Assembly (NCBI GenBank): GCA_038316435.1
Contig: JBBQAQ010000001.1
Location: 124,001 to 188,000, forward strand
Direction: 5' to 3'
DNA length: 64,000 bases
Source: JACJXF01 sp038316435
GTDB lineage: Bacteria > Bacteroidota > Bacteroidia > Bacteroidales > GCA-2748055
Below the pieces are notes generated by a model. That model made no database searches. It was not told where the DNA came from and was given only the letters and a program-made list of their open reading frames with translations. Position numbers and translations under genes: made by a program. Every line of letters starts with the position of its first letter. Position 1 is the first letter of the stretch. Below, in pieces: positions 17,202-26,070 of this stretch.

Positions 17202-18455
17202 TTATACATGTTTTCTTTTCCATATATGAAGAAAAGAAAAGAAAACAATTAGTACAGCAGGTACAAAAGCAACATATCTCAAGGTATGGGCACCGCCTTG
17301 AAGTTGAGCGCTAGCCCAGGTTGCAGCTTCGACAGTGCCATAAAGAGCCGTTTTCAAAATCTCCACCGATTGCCCCGCAGGTATTGCAGATATGGTTTGT
17401 GCATCAAAGATTGCTCCCAATACAGGCTGGGCAATTGCTCCACCCAGAAAACCGATTCCACCCATTATGGCAAGACCCAATGCGCCGCTCTGAGGAATGT
17501 TTTCAGAAACAAAGCCCAGCATTGATGGCCAGAAGAATGCAACTCCAAGTGCAAAAATCCCGGCAGAAGCAAATACCATGGCTCCATTTGTATATCCCAT
17601 CATGATACAGCCAACAAATGCCAGAATCGAAGAAACTAAAAGCACAATTGTTGATTTCATATTATGGATTAATGTACCTCCAAACTGGCGTGCTAAGGCC
17701 ATGATACCTGAAATCCATACCAAAAGCAGTATAGGATTATCTGAAACATTGGCTAATAAAGCTGCAATCCATTGATTGGTTCCCAGTTCGGCACCTCCTG
17801 TAAGTATCATACAGAGTGCCATGAAAAGGAATAATGGACTTACACAAGCTTTTAACATGTCTTTATAAGAAAATCCGGATACAACTCTTTCTGTTTGGGG
17901 AAATTGCTTATTCAAAAACATATAACCATAAACGAAAGTGGGAAGAAGCATAATTCCCATTGCATAACGCCAGTCAACAATACCAATTTTATTAAAAAGG
18001 TAAACAGCAAGTCCGCCAATCACAATCCCTGTTGGAAACCATGCATGAAAACGATTTAGACGACGGGTTTTCTGATCGGTGTACATACTTGTAATAAGTG
18101 GATTACAAGCTGCTTCAACACTTCCATTTGCAATTCCAATTAAAAGAGTGGAAATAAAAAGTGACCAAAATCCGGTTGCAACAATCGTAAGAACAATCCC
18201 TGCAACATGACAAATAAATGCAATTGAAATAATCCTGCCTAATCCAATGATGTCAACAAGAGGTCCGCCAAAAACCATGGCAATTGTAAATCCCCAAAAA
18301 GCCGTCCCCACGATCCATCCTACTTCTGTGTGACTTAAATTAAATTCTGTTGCCCATGCTTCAACAAATGATCCACGTGTTGCAAAAGCTAAGGCGGTAA
18401 CAACAAGTGCAACACAACTTGCATTAAATAGTTGGGTTTTTTTAATGGATTCCAT
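17202..18455 (-). CDS. MFS transporter, sugar-derivative uptake (predicted)
   Basis: A 417-aa inner-membrane protein with about 12 hydrophobic segments and an MFS loop-2-like motif (GPLVDIIGLGRI). An early segment, TRGSFVEAWATEFNLSHTEVGW, resembles nucleoside/sugar and FucP-like MFS members. It lies 35 bp after the isomerase gene and 40 bp before the cytoplasmic oxidoreductase gene. In this operon it probably carries the product made by the periplasmic oxidoreductase into the cytoplasm (inference). Confidence 0.87.
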   Translation of the reverse strand: MESIKKTQLFNASCVALVVTALAFATRGSFVEAWATEFNLSHTEVGWIVGTAFWGFTIAMVFGGPLVDIIGLGRIISIAFICHVAGIVLTIVATGFWSLFISTLLIGIANGSVEAACNPLITSMYTDQKTRRLNRFHAWFPTGIVIGGLAVYLFNKIGIVDWRYAMGIMLLPTFVYGYMFLNKQFPQTERVVSGFSYKDMLKACVSPLFLFMALCMILTGGAELGTNQWIAALLANVSDNPILLLVWISGIMALARQFGGTLIHNMKSTIVLLVSSILAFVGCIMMGYTNGAMVFASAGIFALGVAFFWPSMLGFVSENIPQSGALGLAIMGGIGFLGGAIAQPVLGAIFDAQTISAIPAGQSVEILKTALYGTVEAATWASAQLQGGAHTLRYVAFVPAVLIVFFSFLHIWKRKHV

Positions 18456-18490
18456 TTTAGGTAGTTTTAAAAGTTAAGAGGAATTGTTTC

Positions 18491-19483
18491 TTATTTTTCA
18501 AATGCTGCATCAAAAGAGATGTTGGAAGAAGGAAAATCAACCGACCTTACAAAATCACAGGCTTCTGTTGCTCCATGTTCACGCTCCATACCGCTATCTT
18601 CCCATTCTACCGACAAGGGTCCCTGGTATTTAATATAATTCAAGGCTCTCATTATCTCTTCAAAATCAATATTTCCATGACCAAGACTTCTGAAATCCCA
18701 ATAGCGACCATAAGTGCCAAATTCGGTATGTCCCCCAAAAACACCAGCTTCTACAGGCGATTGTGACCAGCCAACATCCTTCATATGAACATGAAAAATC
18801 TTTTCAGAGAATGTGTAAATGAATTTCACATAATCAACTCCCTGGTAACCCAAATGGGATGGATCGTAATTGAAACCGAAACTTGGATGGTTATTGACAG
18901 CTTTAAGAGCTCTTCGGGCAGAAGAAATATCAAAAGCAATTTCTGTGGGATGTACTTCTAAAGCAAAGCGAACTCCCAATTCTTTAAACCTGTTGAGTAT
19001 AGGGATCCAGCGGTTGGCAAATTCCTTGAATCCATCTTCAATCATAGCTACAGGAACAGGTGGAAATGAGTAATTCAGATGCCAGATAGGACTTCCTGTA
19101 AATCCATTTACAACCGAAACGCCTAAACGTTTTGCAGCTTCACCAGTTTTAATTACTTCCTTAGCAGCACGTTGTCTGACTCCTTCTGGATCTCCATCTC
19201 CCCATACATAATCGGGAAGAATGCTTTTATGCCTGATGTCGATTCTGTCAGAAACTGCCTGTCCAACCAAATGTGTGGAAATGGCAAACACTTTAAGTCC
19301 ATACTTTTTAAGAATTTCTTTTTTCTTTTTGCAATAGGCTTCGTCTGCCTTATCCACTTCAAAATGATCACCCCAACATGCAAGTTCCAGTCCGTCATAT
19401 CCAAAAGTTTTTGCTTTCTGACAAACAGTTTCAAATGGCAAATCTGCCCATTGTCCTGTAAAAAGTGTTACTGCACGGCTCAT
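18491..19483 (-). CDS. Sugar phosphate isomerase/epimerase family TIM-barrel protein
   Basis: A 330-aa AP-endonuclease-2-type TIM barrel. Metal-binding residues of the family can be seen in ALEVHPTEIAF, GFNYDPSHLGYQG, FHVHMKDVGW and LSVEWEDSG. These enzymes isomerise, epimerise or dehydrate sugars and keto-sugars using a divalent metal. There is no signal peptide, so it is cytoplasmic. It lies between the cytochrome fusion (19 bp) and the MFS gene (35 bp). Pairing with Gfo/Idh/MocA enzymes is typical of inositol and 3-keto-glycoside pathways; which one applies here is not determinable. Confidence 0.87.
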   Translation of the reverse strand: MSRAVTLFTGQWADLPFETVCQKAKTFGYDGLELACWGDHFEVDKADEAYCKKKKEILKKYGLKVFAISTHLVGQAVSDRIDIRHKSILPDYVWGDGDPEGVRQRAAKEVIKTGEAAKRLGVSVVNGFTGSPIWHLNYSFPPVPVAMIEDGFKEFANRWIPILNRFKELGVRFALEVHPTEIAFDISSARRALKAVNNHPSFGFNYDPSHLGYQGVDYVKFIYTFSEKIFHVHMKDVGWSQSPVEAGVFGGHTEFGTYGRYWDFRSLGHGNIDFEEIMRALNYIKYQGPLSVEWEDSGMEREHGATEACDFVRSVDFPSSNISFDAAFEK

Positions 19484-19502
19484 AATTTAGTAATTTGGTT
19501 CA

Positions 19503-21038
19503 TTAATTTTTAAAAGTTAAGCTGCTATTCGCTTCACAAACAACACGAAATCCAATTCCTTTAATATCAGAATACCACCAAAGACTCTTAGGTTGCTGGG
19601 GGTCTGTTTTAAGCCACATCTCAGAATCTGTTTTGCTTCTGGCTGAGGATCGCAAATCAATTGCCTCTGAAGTGTAATTCCCTCCCCTTACCACATGTTC
19701 AGTTCCGGAAACTGGCCCCAATGGATTACTTATATTTTTTCCAGTTTGTGAATAAGCATCAGCCGCATACCAGTCGGAACAATATTCCATTATATTTCCA
19801 CTCATATTTTTAATTCCAAATGGATTAGCTTTTACAAAAGAAGGTTCCTGGGTTTTACCTCCAGAATTCTGTTTGTAAACAGCGAAAGTATTGATATCAG
19901 TGGTGTCTATTCCAAAAATCTTGTTGTGAAACGAAGAAGAGGAATATTTACCAGGATTTCCCGGGAAGAAATAATCCGTTTTAGTGCCTGCCCTGCATGT
20001 ATATTCCCATTCTGCTTCCGTGGGAAGCCGGTATTTTTTCCCGGTAACTTTTGATAACCACTGGCAATATGTATGTGCAGCATAATGTGTCATAGTAATT
20101 GCAGGACGATCGCCACTCCCCCAACCCTGATCGGGGATTCCAAAAGGAGGAGTCGGCCCGCTGATTGCATCCGGGTTATTGGAATTATGTTCAATAATTT
20201 TATTTGGATCAATTCGGCCTTCCGACATTGTTGAACCATAAAAAGTCCAGAAAGCATCCCAACTCACTTCCACTTCCGCCATAAAAAATGGCGAGAGAGT
20301 AACGTTTCTGACTGGGCCTTCATCCGATTTACTGAATTTATTTTCTGAACTTCCCATGTTAAAACTGCCACCATTAACAGCTATCATATTAAAAGCAATG
20401 GATGTTCCGGGGATAAATTCCTTGTAATTTTCAAAATTAGTTACAATTGCAGGAAGGCTGAAAAGTACCTGGTTTCCTTTTTTGACGGGGATTCCAGTCA
20501 TCTTTTCATGTTTATAATCCGGATTGTAATGACCCGCATCAAGGTGACAGTTTATACATTGAAGGTTTAATTTCTCAGCTTTTTGTTCATAATAAAGATG
20601 AGCTGTTCCTCCTTCAGTAGATAATCCTTTGGGAAAAAGATCCTTATGGCAATTCAGGCATGATTCATTGAATACAATTTTCACTGCATATTCAAGCTGT
20701 CTTTTTGATTCCCATTGGTATTGACTGCTATCTTTAAAATAGAATGCATATAAATCATGCAATCCGGTTCTGGTTTTTGCCGACAGATGTTTAAATGTCC
20801 CTTTCGGGGGAAGATGACATTGCACGCAACTAACCCGTGTTCCGCTTTCATTCCAGTAATGGACCGATTTTTTCCAAGAATCATCAGCATGAGGATGAAC
20901 ATGGCATGACTGACAATATTCATCCGTGCTGGTATAACTAAGAACCTTATTTCCTCCTAAAGTAAGCAGAAATCCAATTAAAATACCTGATACAAGTATC
21001 AAAAGGAGCCACTTGGTAATTCCCTCTTTAATAAGCAT
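19503..21038 (-). CDS. NapC/NrfH-like tetraheme cytochrome fused to an FGE-like (SUMF1) domain
   Basis: A 511-aa fusion. Residues 10-28 are a single membrane anchor. Four CxxCH heme-c motifs follow at 42-46 (CQSCH), 71-75 (CVQCH), 127-131 (CLNCH) and 161-165 (CINCH), spaced as in short quinol-oxidising NapC/NrfH cytochromes. From about 215 to the end is a formylglycine-generating-enzyme fold, with GGSFNMGSSE, RLPTEAEWEYTCR, GNIMEYCSDWY and VVRGGNY. True FGE enzymes have a copper-binding cysteine pair after RGGSY; here the matching stretch (TSEAIDLRSSARSK) has none, so formylglycine formation is unlikely. The protein should face the periplasm. It sits in an operon between the exported oxidoreductase (42 bp) and the isomerase (19 bp), which suggests electron transfer from periplasmic sugar oxidation to the quinone pool (inference). 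Confidence 0.85.
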   Translation of the reverse strand: MLIKEGITKWLLLILVSGILIGFLLTLGGNKVLSYTSTDEYCQSCHVHPHADDSWKKSVHYWNESGTRVSCVQCHLPPKGTFKHLSAKTRTGLHDLYAFYFKDSSQYQWESKRQLEYAVKIVFNESCLNCHKDLFPKGLSTEGGTAHLYYEQKAEKLNLQCINCHLDAGHYNPDYKHEKMTGIPVKKGNQVLFSLPAIVTNFENYKEFIPGTSIAFNMIAVNGGSFNMGSSENKFSKSDEGPVRNVTLSPFFMAEVEVSWDAFWTFYGSTMSEGRIDPNKIIEHNSNNPDAISGPTPPFGIPDQGWGSGDRPAITMTHYAAHTYCQWLSKVTGKKYRLPTEAEWEYTCRAGTKTDYFFPGNPGKYSSSSFHNKIFGIDTTDINTFAVYKQNSGGKTQEPSFVKANPFGIKNMSGNIMEYCSDWYAADAYSQTGKNISNPLGPVSGTEHVVRGGNYTSEAIDLRSSARSKTDSEMWLKTDPQQPKSLWWYSDIKGIGFRVVCEANSSLTFKN

Positions 21039-21080
21039 TTACAACTAATATATGAATGAATGATTTAAACAATTAATTGG

Positions 21081-22427
21081 CTATAACGGAGTTCCGGGGA
21101 AACGACCAGGAATTGGTGCAACACCTTCTTTATAATCGGGTAAAGGACCTAAAGCATATTCAGTTGGACCATATCGTAGATCGGAAGCCATTATTTCATC
21201 CCAGGTAATTGCTTTACCGGTATATGCGGCTTCACGACCAAGAATAGCTACCATAGTGGAGTTTGCAAGATCTTCAGCAGTGTTAACACCTTTATTCAGT
21301 CGAATGGATTCAACAAGATGAATATGTTCCTGATCGTAAGCGCTTTTAAAAGGATTAGCTTCGTAATCATATTTCCAGATTACTTCCCCATTAAAATTCT
21401 CAATTCTTATTCCACCATCGGTATAGAGAACGCCTTCAGTGCCCATTACAGATTCAGAAACATTAGTATCGCAACCGTCGATCTGACGTGCTGTAGCCAT
21501 CATACGTTTATTATTGGCATATCTGTAATCTACGCTGAAGAAATCGAATATATCACCAGTCAATCGTCTTGCTCTTCCACCATATCCAACAGCTTTAACC
21601 GGAAGCATTCCTGTAAACCAGGTGGCAACATCAATATTATGGATTCCCTGATCAAGAAGATGATCCCCACTAAGCCATTTAATGTTGAACCAGTTACGGA
21701 TATTGTACTCCATATCGGTCCATTCAGGTCTTTTGGCTTTATTCCACCATGCTCCCTGGTTCCAATGTGCAGTGGCAGATAATACATCACCAATTGCACC
21801 ATTTTTAACCTGTAAGTATGCTTCCCAATAGTCACGCTGATGTCTGCGTTGATTTCCGGTAACAATTGACAAACCTGCAGCCTTAGCCTGACGCGCAGCA
21901 ACCAATACTGTACGAATGCCTGTAGGATCCACTCCGGCTGGCTTTTCCATGAATACATTCTTGTTTGCGGCTATAGCAGCCTTTAAATGTTCAGGGTGAA
22001 AATGAGTTGGAGTGCAGATTAAAACAAGGTTAATATCTTGTTCGAGGACTTTATGAATTGCATCAAAGCCAAAGAAGCACATATTGTCGGCAACAACATT
22101 ATTTCTCTCTTTTGCAAGTTTCTCACGACAACTTGCCAGCCTGTCGGGGAATAAATCTCCAAGTGCAACAATAGACAGATCGTTTCCTGCATTTAAAAAA
22201 TTGAATGCGGCACCTGTTCCTCTATCACCACAACCTACCAAAGCTGCACGAATTGGCTTACCATCAGGAGCTTTTGGCACAAATGAAGGCATCCCTAATT
22301 GTTCAGGAGAAAATTGTACTTTATCACCTTTCCCTGTATTACTGCATGATGTAAGTAAAGGGGTTATTCCTAAAGGAATTGAAGCGCCCAGTATTGCTGA
22401 AGTGGCAAAAAAATCTCTTCTTTTCAT
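21081..22427 (-). CDS. Gfo/Idh/MocA family oxidoreductase, Tat-exported lipoprotein
   Basis: A 448-aa dehydrogenase of the family. The N-terminus MKRRDFFATS is a twin-arginine signal, followed by a hydrophobic core and LLTSC with C28 as lipobox cysteine, so it is exported folded, with its cofactor bound, and lipid-anchored. The Rossmann motif VGCGDRG is at 64-70 and FMEKPAG near 158-164; the end LGPLPDYKEGVAPIPGRFPG is typical of the secreted Bacteroidota subgroup. Being first in the operon, it probably oxidises a glycoside or cyclitol in the periplasm. The released electrons would need an acceptor, and the multiheme cytochrome gene 42 bp downstream is the natural candidate. Confidence 0.9.
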   Translation of the reverse strand: MKRRDFFATSAILGASIPLGITPLLTSCSNTGKGDKVQFSPEQLGMPSFVPKAPDGKPIRAALVGCGDRGTGAAFNFLNAGNDLSIVALGDLFPDRLASCREKLAKERNNVVADNMCFFGFDAIHKVLEQDINLVLICTPTHFHPEHLKAAIAANKNVFMEKPAGVDPTGIRTVLVAARQAKAAGLSIVTGNQRRHQRDYWEAYLQVKNGAIGDVLSATAHWNQGAWWNKAKRPEWTDMEYNIRNWFNIKWLSGDHLLDQGIHNIDVATWFTGMLPVKAVGYGGRARRLTGDIFDFFSVDYRYANNKRMMATARQIDGCDTNVSESVMGTEGVLYTDGGIRIENFNGEVIWKYDYEANPFKSAYDQEHIHLVESIRLNKGVNTAEDLANSTMVAILGREAAYTGKAITWDEIMASDLRYGPTEYALGPLPDYKEGVAPIPGRFPGTPL

Positions 22428-22581
22428 TGACTTGATATTAGTTTAGTTTCAAAACACCTAGTTTCAGTGTACCAAATATAAACCTAAATTAAAGAGTTTA
22501 ATTTCAGAATTGAAAAATATTTTCGATAATATAGCCAACAAGATACTAACAGTGTAATTTTTAGCTCTGAGGAATACTAAT

Positions 22582-22616
22582 AAAAAAGGGAATCGGTTAT
22601 TGCAACTGATCCCCTT
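22582..22616 (-). terminator. Intrinsic terminator of the coiled-coil membrane protein gene
   Basis: On the minus strand a stem AAGGGGATCAGTT/AATCGGTT-type with one bulge, loop GCAATA, ends in a TTTTTT run. It lies 24 bp past the stop codon at 22640. Confidence 0.8.
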
Positions 22617-22639
22617 GAGATATACAATTTAAAAAAAAT

Positions 22640-23344
22640 CTACTTCTTGTTTTTGTATTTACTAAGCTCATCGTAAAGTTGTCTCACAGCATCCTCTTTG
22701 CTTTTTAATGCTTTTTTTCTGTAGTTCTCATATTCATCTTTTACTTCATTCAAATCTTTCTTAATTTGAACAGTCACAGAAAAACTTCTTCTAAAAGCAG
22801 CGATCATAAATCCCAGACCTACAACTAGTCCAACTATTATTGACCACATTATAGTATCATAACCTGCTTTGCTTACCATAATTCCGAAAAAGCTAAAACT
22901 ATTTTTCTTAAGCAATTCTGATTGCGAATTATTTAGTTCTGAACGTAGATTTTCAATAGTTTCAGATTTTTGTTTTAGCAAATCTTTAGATGTGTTCAGG
23001 TTTGCTTTAAGAGCTAATAAAGTATCGAGTGTGTTTGCTTTCAACTTAGTCATCCAGCCTTGCTTAATAACTTTATAATCCTGAAAATTGCTAGATTTAT
23101 CAATTGCATAGGAAAATTGATCTGCGATATTTAACTCATCTGCAAAAGGTTTTGGTTTTGAAGCACTTGTAGTTTGGGATTGACTTTTATTTTCCTGAGA
23201 TCCATTAGCAGTCAAAGATTCCTGAGAATTCTGTGATGATTGATTCTCTTGTTTTACCTGCTCCTGAGCAGATATGCTGAGATTCAATATAACAGAAGAC
23301 CCTAAAATACAGAAAATGAAGACTTTTTTCAATGTAAATTTCAT
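22640..23344 (-). CDS. Exported coiled-coil membrane protein, unknown function
   Basis: A 234-aa protein I do not recognise as a named family. Residues 1-27 form a signal peptide ending SISAQ. A low-complexity Gln/Asn/Ser linker covers about 28-65, a coiled coil of Leu/Lys/Glu/Asn heptads about 95-150 (LKANLNTSKDLLKQKSE), one transmembrane helix about 165-185 (TIMWSIIVGLVVGLGFMIAAF), and a charged helical tail ends in KYKNKK. The layout suggests an inner-membrane protein with an extended periplasmic coil. It stands alone with its own terminator. Confidence 0.72.
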   Translation of the reverse strand: MKFTLKKVFIFCILGSSVILNLSISAQEQVKQENQSSQNSQESLTANGSQENKSQSQTTSASKPKPFADELNIADQFSYAIDKSSNFQDYKVIKQGWMTKLKANTLDTLLALKANLNTSKDLLKQKSETIENLRSELNNSQSELLKKNSFSFFGIMVSKAGYDTIMWSIIVGLVVGLGFMIAAFRRSFSVTVQIKKDLNEVKDEYENYRKKALKSKEDAVRQLYDELSKYKNKK

Positions 23345-23541
23345 TTTAGTTTAATGTTTTTGATTGTTAGTTTATTTTCAGACCTCGTTAAAGTATTTAT
23401 TCAAAGATACATGAAAAGAAAACTGAATTTAAGACATCAGGCATATTTAATAATATAATACCTTCTTGCTTGCCAAACGTTTTTCTTATTGTAAAATTGC
23501 GATAAGTACTGCTAATCTCCAAATAAAACGATTTAATCAAG

Positions 23542-23549
23542 TACATTTG
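23542..23549 (+). promoter_or_regulatory. Candidate -7 box of the S1-domain protein gene
   Basis: TACATTTG matches TAnnTTTG, 19 bp before the start codon, giving a leader of about 14 nt. No clear -33 TTTG is seen. Confidence 0.45.
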
Positions 23550-23568
23550 TGCAACAAAAAGTTATTTT

Positions 23569-24408
23569 ATGATTGAAATTGGTAAAATAAATCAGTTACG
23601 TATAGTAAAGGAGGTTGATTTTGGTCTCTATCTGGACGGAGAAGAATCTGGAGAAATATTATTACCAAAAAGATATGCGCCTATAGTTTTCGAAATAGGC
23701 GAGTCTCTAAGTGTATTTATTTACAAGGATTCAGAAGACAGAATTATAGCTACCACAGAAGTTCCATTTGCAATGGTAGAAGAATTTGCTTTATTAAAAG
23801 TTATTTCAGTTGACAGAATTGGAGCATTTATGGATTGGGGATTGATGAAAGATTTACTAGTTCCCTTTAGTGAGCAACAGGTTAGAATGGAAGCAGGGAA
23901 AAACTATATAATCAGGGTTTTATTGGATGAAGAAACCGATAGATTAATTGGTTCAGCGAGGATTGAAAAGTTTCTTGACAAAACTCCTCCAACCTACACC
24001 ACTGGCGAGGAGGTTAATGTTTTAATTGCGAATCAAACTGATTTGGGATATAAAGTTATTATTAATAATAGCCATACAGGAATTATTTACAAAAATGAAA
24101 TTTACACAACCATACACAGAGGGCAACGCTTAAAGGCTTATATATCAAAGGTTCGGGAAGACAATAAAATTGATGTTTGTATTAACAAACCCGGATTTGA
24201 AAAAATAGATCTGTTAACTGACAGGATTCTTAATATGTTGAAAGAAAACAACGGTTTTTTACCAATAAGTGATAAAAGTGAATCCGAAGAAATTTACAAA
24301 ATCTTTGGCGAAAGTAAAAAGACCTTCAAAAAAGCAGTTGGGGCGCTATATAAAAAGAAGAAAATAAGCATCGAAGAAAAAGGAATTCACTTATCTTCAA
24401 AAAATTAG
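23569..24408 (+). CDS. cvfB: CvfB-like S1 RNA-binding protein
   Basis: A 279-aa protein of the CvfB/YitL family: tandem S1-like OB folds (about 1-65, 70-130 and 145-210) followed by a winged-helix domain (about 220-278, ENNGFLPISDKS...FGESKKTFKKAVGALYKKKKI). The first line, KINQLRIVKEVDFGLYLDGEE, and YAPIVFEIGESLSVFIYKDSEDRIIATT are characteristic. In Staphylococcus the homologue affects virulence-gene expression; in general such proteins bind RNA. It stands alone, convergent with the S41 protease gene with 55 bp between. The length is normal. Confidence 0.88.
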   Translation: MIEIGKINQLRIVKEVDFGLYLDGEESGEILLPKRYAPIVFEIGESLSVFIYKDSEDRIIATTEVPFAMVEEFALLKVISVDRIGAFMDWGLMKDLLVPFSEQQVRMEAGKNYIIRVLLDEETDRLIGSARIEKFLDKTPPTYTTGEEVNVLIANQTDLGYKVIINNSHTGIIYKNEIYTTIHRGQRLKAYISKVREDNKIDVCINKPGFEKIDLLTDRILNMLKENNGFLPISDKSESEEIYKIFGESKKTFKKAVGALYKKKKISIEEKGIHLSSKN

Positions 24409-24463
24409 GGTTAAAAGCTTAAACCCCCTTTAATTCTTTTCTAATGATTATTCCAATACCCAA

Positions 24464-25870
24464 TTAATGGATATTTTTGAGAAAATCCGGAGTTTCTAAA
24501 ATCAGGTTAGATTTTAAATAAAAATCAGGTGCAACTATTGTTTTGAAACTCATTTCAATCTCGGTGTTTTTCTTTTTTTCAACGACTACTCCGGTTATAA
24601 GTTCAATAGCTTTTGCAAGCATTGGATCAGAAATATCGCCAAAAGCTTTAGCTTCCAATAGTCTGTCTTTTATGTAAAAGTCTGGTGCTAATCCTTCTTT
24701 AAAATCAGTTAGCCCCGCTGAATTCGAGTATTTGCTGACTATTGGCACAATTGCCCAATTATGTTCAGGTGGTGTATTTTGATCTGGCAAAACCCAGGCA
24801 CCGGTATATTTCCCGTATGTGGTGTCCCCTATCTGATAAACATCCATGTATGGCTTCAACCCAATCATAAGTAATTCACTTGCAGAAGCAGACCGATCGC
24901 TGACAAGAAAATAAACTTTATTAAAATTAGCGTTATGTCCTGTAGGTATAAATCGATTAATTAGATAGTCAGATTCACTTCCAAATTCGGTTTCAAAGTA
25001 TAACTGAATCTGTGGATTGTAAATAAACTCAACAAAAATTTTTTTATTGGCAACAACTGCCTCAGGCGCAATGCAAGAAGCCAGATAATTTGCCGCTGAA
25101 ATCTCGCCACCAGGGTTATAACGTAGGTCAATCACTAGGTCGGTTGCACCCTCATTCTTAAATTCATCCATGAGTAACCCAAATTCGTTTAATAAGACCT
25201 CATTTGTTCCTGAAATAAACTCAACATAAGTCAGATAAGCAATCTTACTATTATTTATGTTTAAAACAGTATCAAAAACTATTGGGTTAGAATCAATAAC
25301 CTCAGCTACAAGAGCAATTGTCTTTGATGTAAGGGAAATTGAACCGTTGTAATAATGACCTAATGTAACAGAATATTTACTTTGACTAAAAAGTGAGTAA
25401 TAGTTTTCTTTTGTAAGTTCCTTATTATCAATTCTCATAATAATGTCACCTCTTTTTAATCCTGATTTAGCGGCTGGTGAATCAGGGTAAACATAAGCAA
25501 CAACAATAAAAACTTTATCTGAACCTGAAAACAACCCAGGGAATGGTGAAATGCCCATAGATGTAGGAGTTCCGGCAAATTCCTCCTGAAGAGCAGCGTA
25601 ATCCTTAGTCAGCCATGACCATTTATCTTCAGGTGTGTAAATAAGTTTATCGAAAAAAACTTCAGGATCGGTTTCACCTTTCACACTATTAAAGGAAGGC
25701 AATTTGCTATTCCAGAAGTACACTTCATCCATTGTATCATACATCCACTGCATGATTTTAGTGTTAAGACGTGCCTCAATTTCAGCATCTGTCAATTCCT
25801 TTTTACATGATGTTGAGGTAAGCAAGAAACTAACTAATACTATTGAAAGAAAAGCGTATTTTAAATTCAT
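24464..25870 (-). CDS. S41 family (C-terminal-processing-like) peptidase, lipoprotein
   Basis: Start chosen at the internal Met (25870) because it gives a proper lipoprotein signal, MNLKYAFLSIV with lipobox LTSTSC at C22; an upstream in-frame start at 25915 adds only 15 residues. A helical N-domain is followed by a PDZ domain (about 80-185, SPAAKSGLKRGDIIMRID) and the S41 core. The catalytic Ser lies in SDRSASASE (about 323-326) and the Lys in YGKYTG about 25 residues later, the Ser-Lys spacing of tail-specific proteases. The 469-aa length matches outer-membrane Bacteroidota members. It stands alone; the substrate is unknown. Confidence 0.88.
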   Translation of the reverse strand: MNLKYAFLSIVLVSFLLTSTSCKKELTDAEIEARLNTKIMQWMYDTMDEVYFWNSKLPSFNSVKGETDPEVFFDKLIYTPEDKWSWLTKDYAALQEEFAGTPTSMGISPFPGLFSGSDKVFIVVAYVYPDSPAAKSGLKRGDIIMRIDNKELTKENYYSLFSQSKYSVTLGHYYNGSISLTSKTIALVAEVIDSNPIVFDTVLNINNSKIAYLTYVEFISGTNEVLLNEFGLLMDEFKNEGATDLVIDLRYNPGGEISAANYLASCIAPEAVVANKKIFVEFIYNPQIQLYFETEFGSESDYLINRFIPTGHNANFNKVYFLVSDRSASASELLMIGLKPYMDVYQIGDTTYGKYTGAWVLPDQNTPPEHNWAIVPIVSKYSNSAGLTDFKEGLAPDFYIKDRLLEAKAFGDISDPMLAKAIELITGVVVEKKKNTEIEMSFKTIVAPDFYLKSNLILETPDFLKNIH

Positions 25871-26070
25871 AATTTTAAATTTTGATAAGAAAGGGATTAG
25901 AATCAGCAAATTCATTTACATTACAAAAATATATAAAATGTAACTAAGGAGCTATTTGTTGGACAATAGTTCGCATGAAATCAGAATGAAATAATAACTA
26001 TTCAAGGGATTGGTAGTTATTAGCCATCAATATAACAAAGCACAAAAGTTGGTCAGAATACTATATTAAT

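Noticed and set aside
21318..21782. 154-codon plus-strand ORF
   Set aside because: Antisense shadow of the Tat-exported oxidoreductase gene; no protein-like features.
24408..24436. Hairpin GGGTTAA/TTAAACCC between the S1 gene and the S41 protease gene
   Set aside because: Stem is short and imperfect, with an interrupted T-run; terminator function is not convincing.
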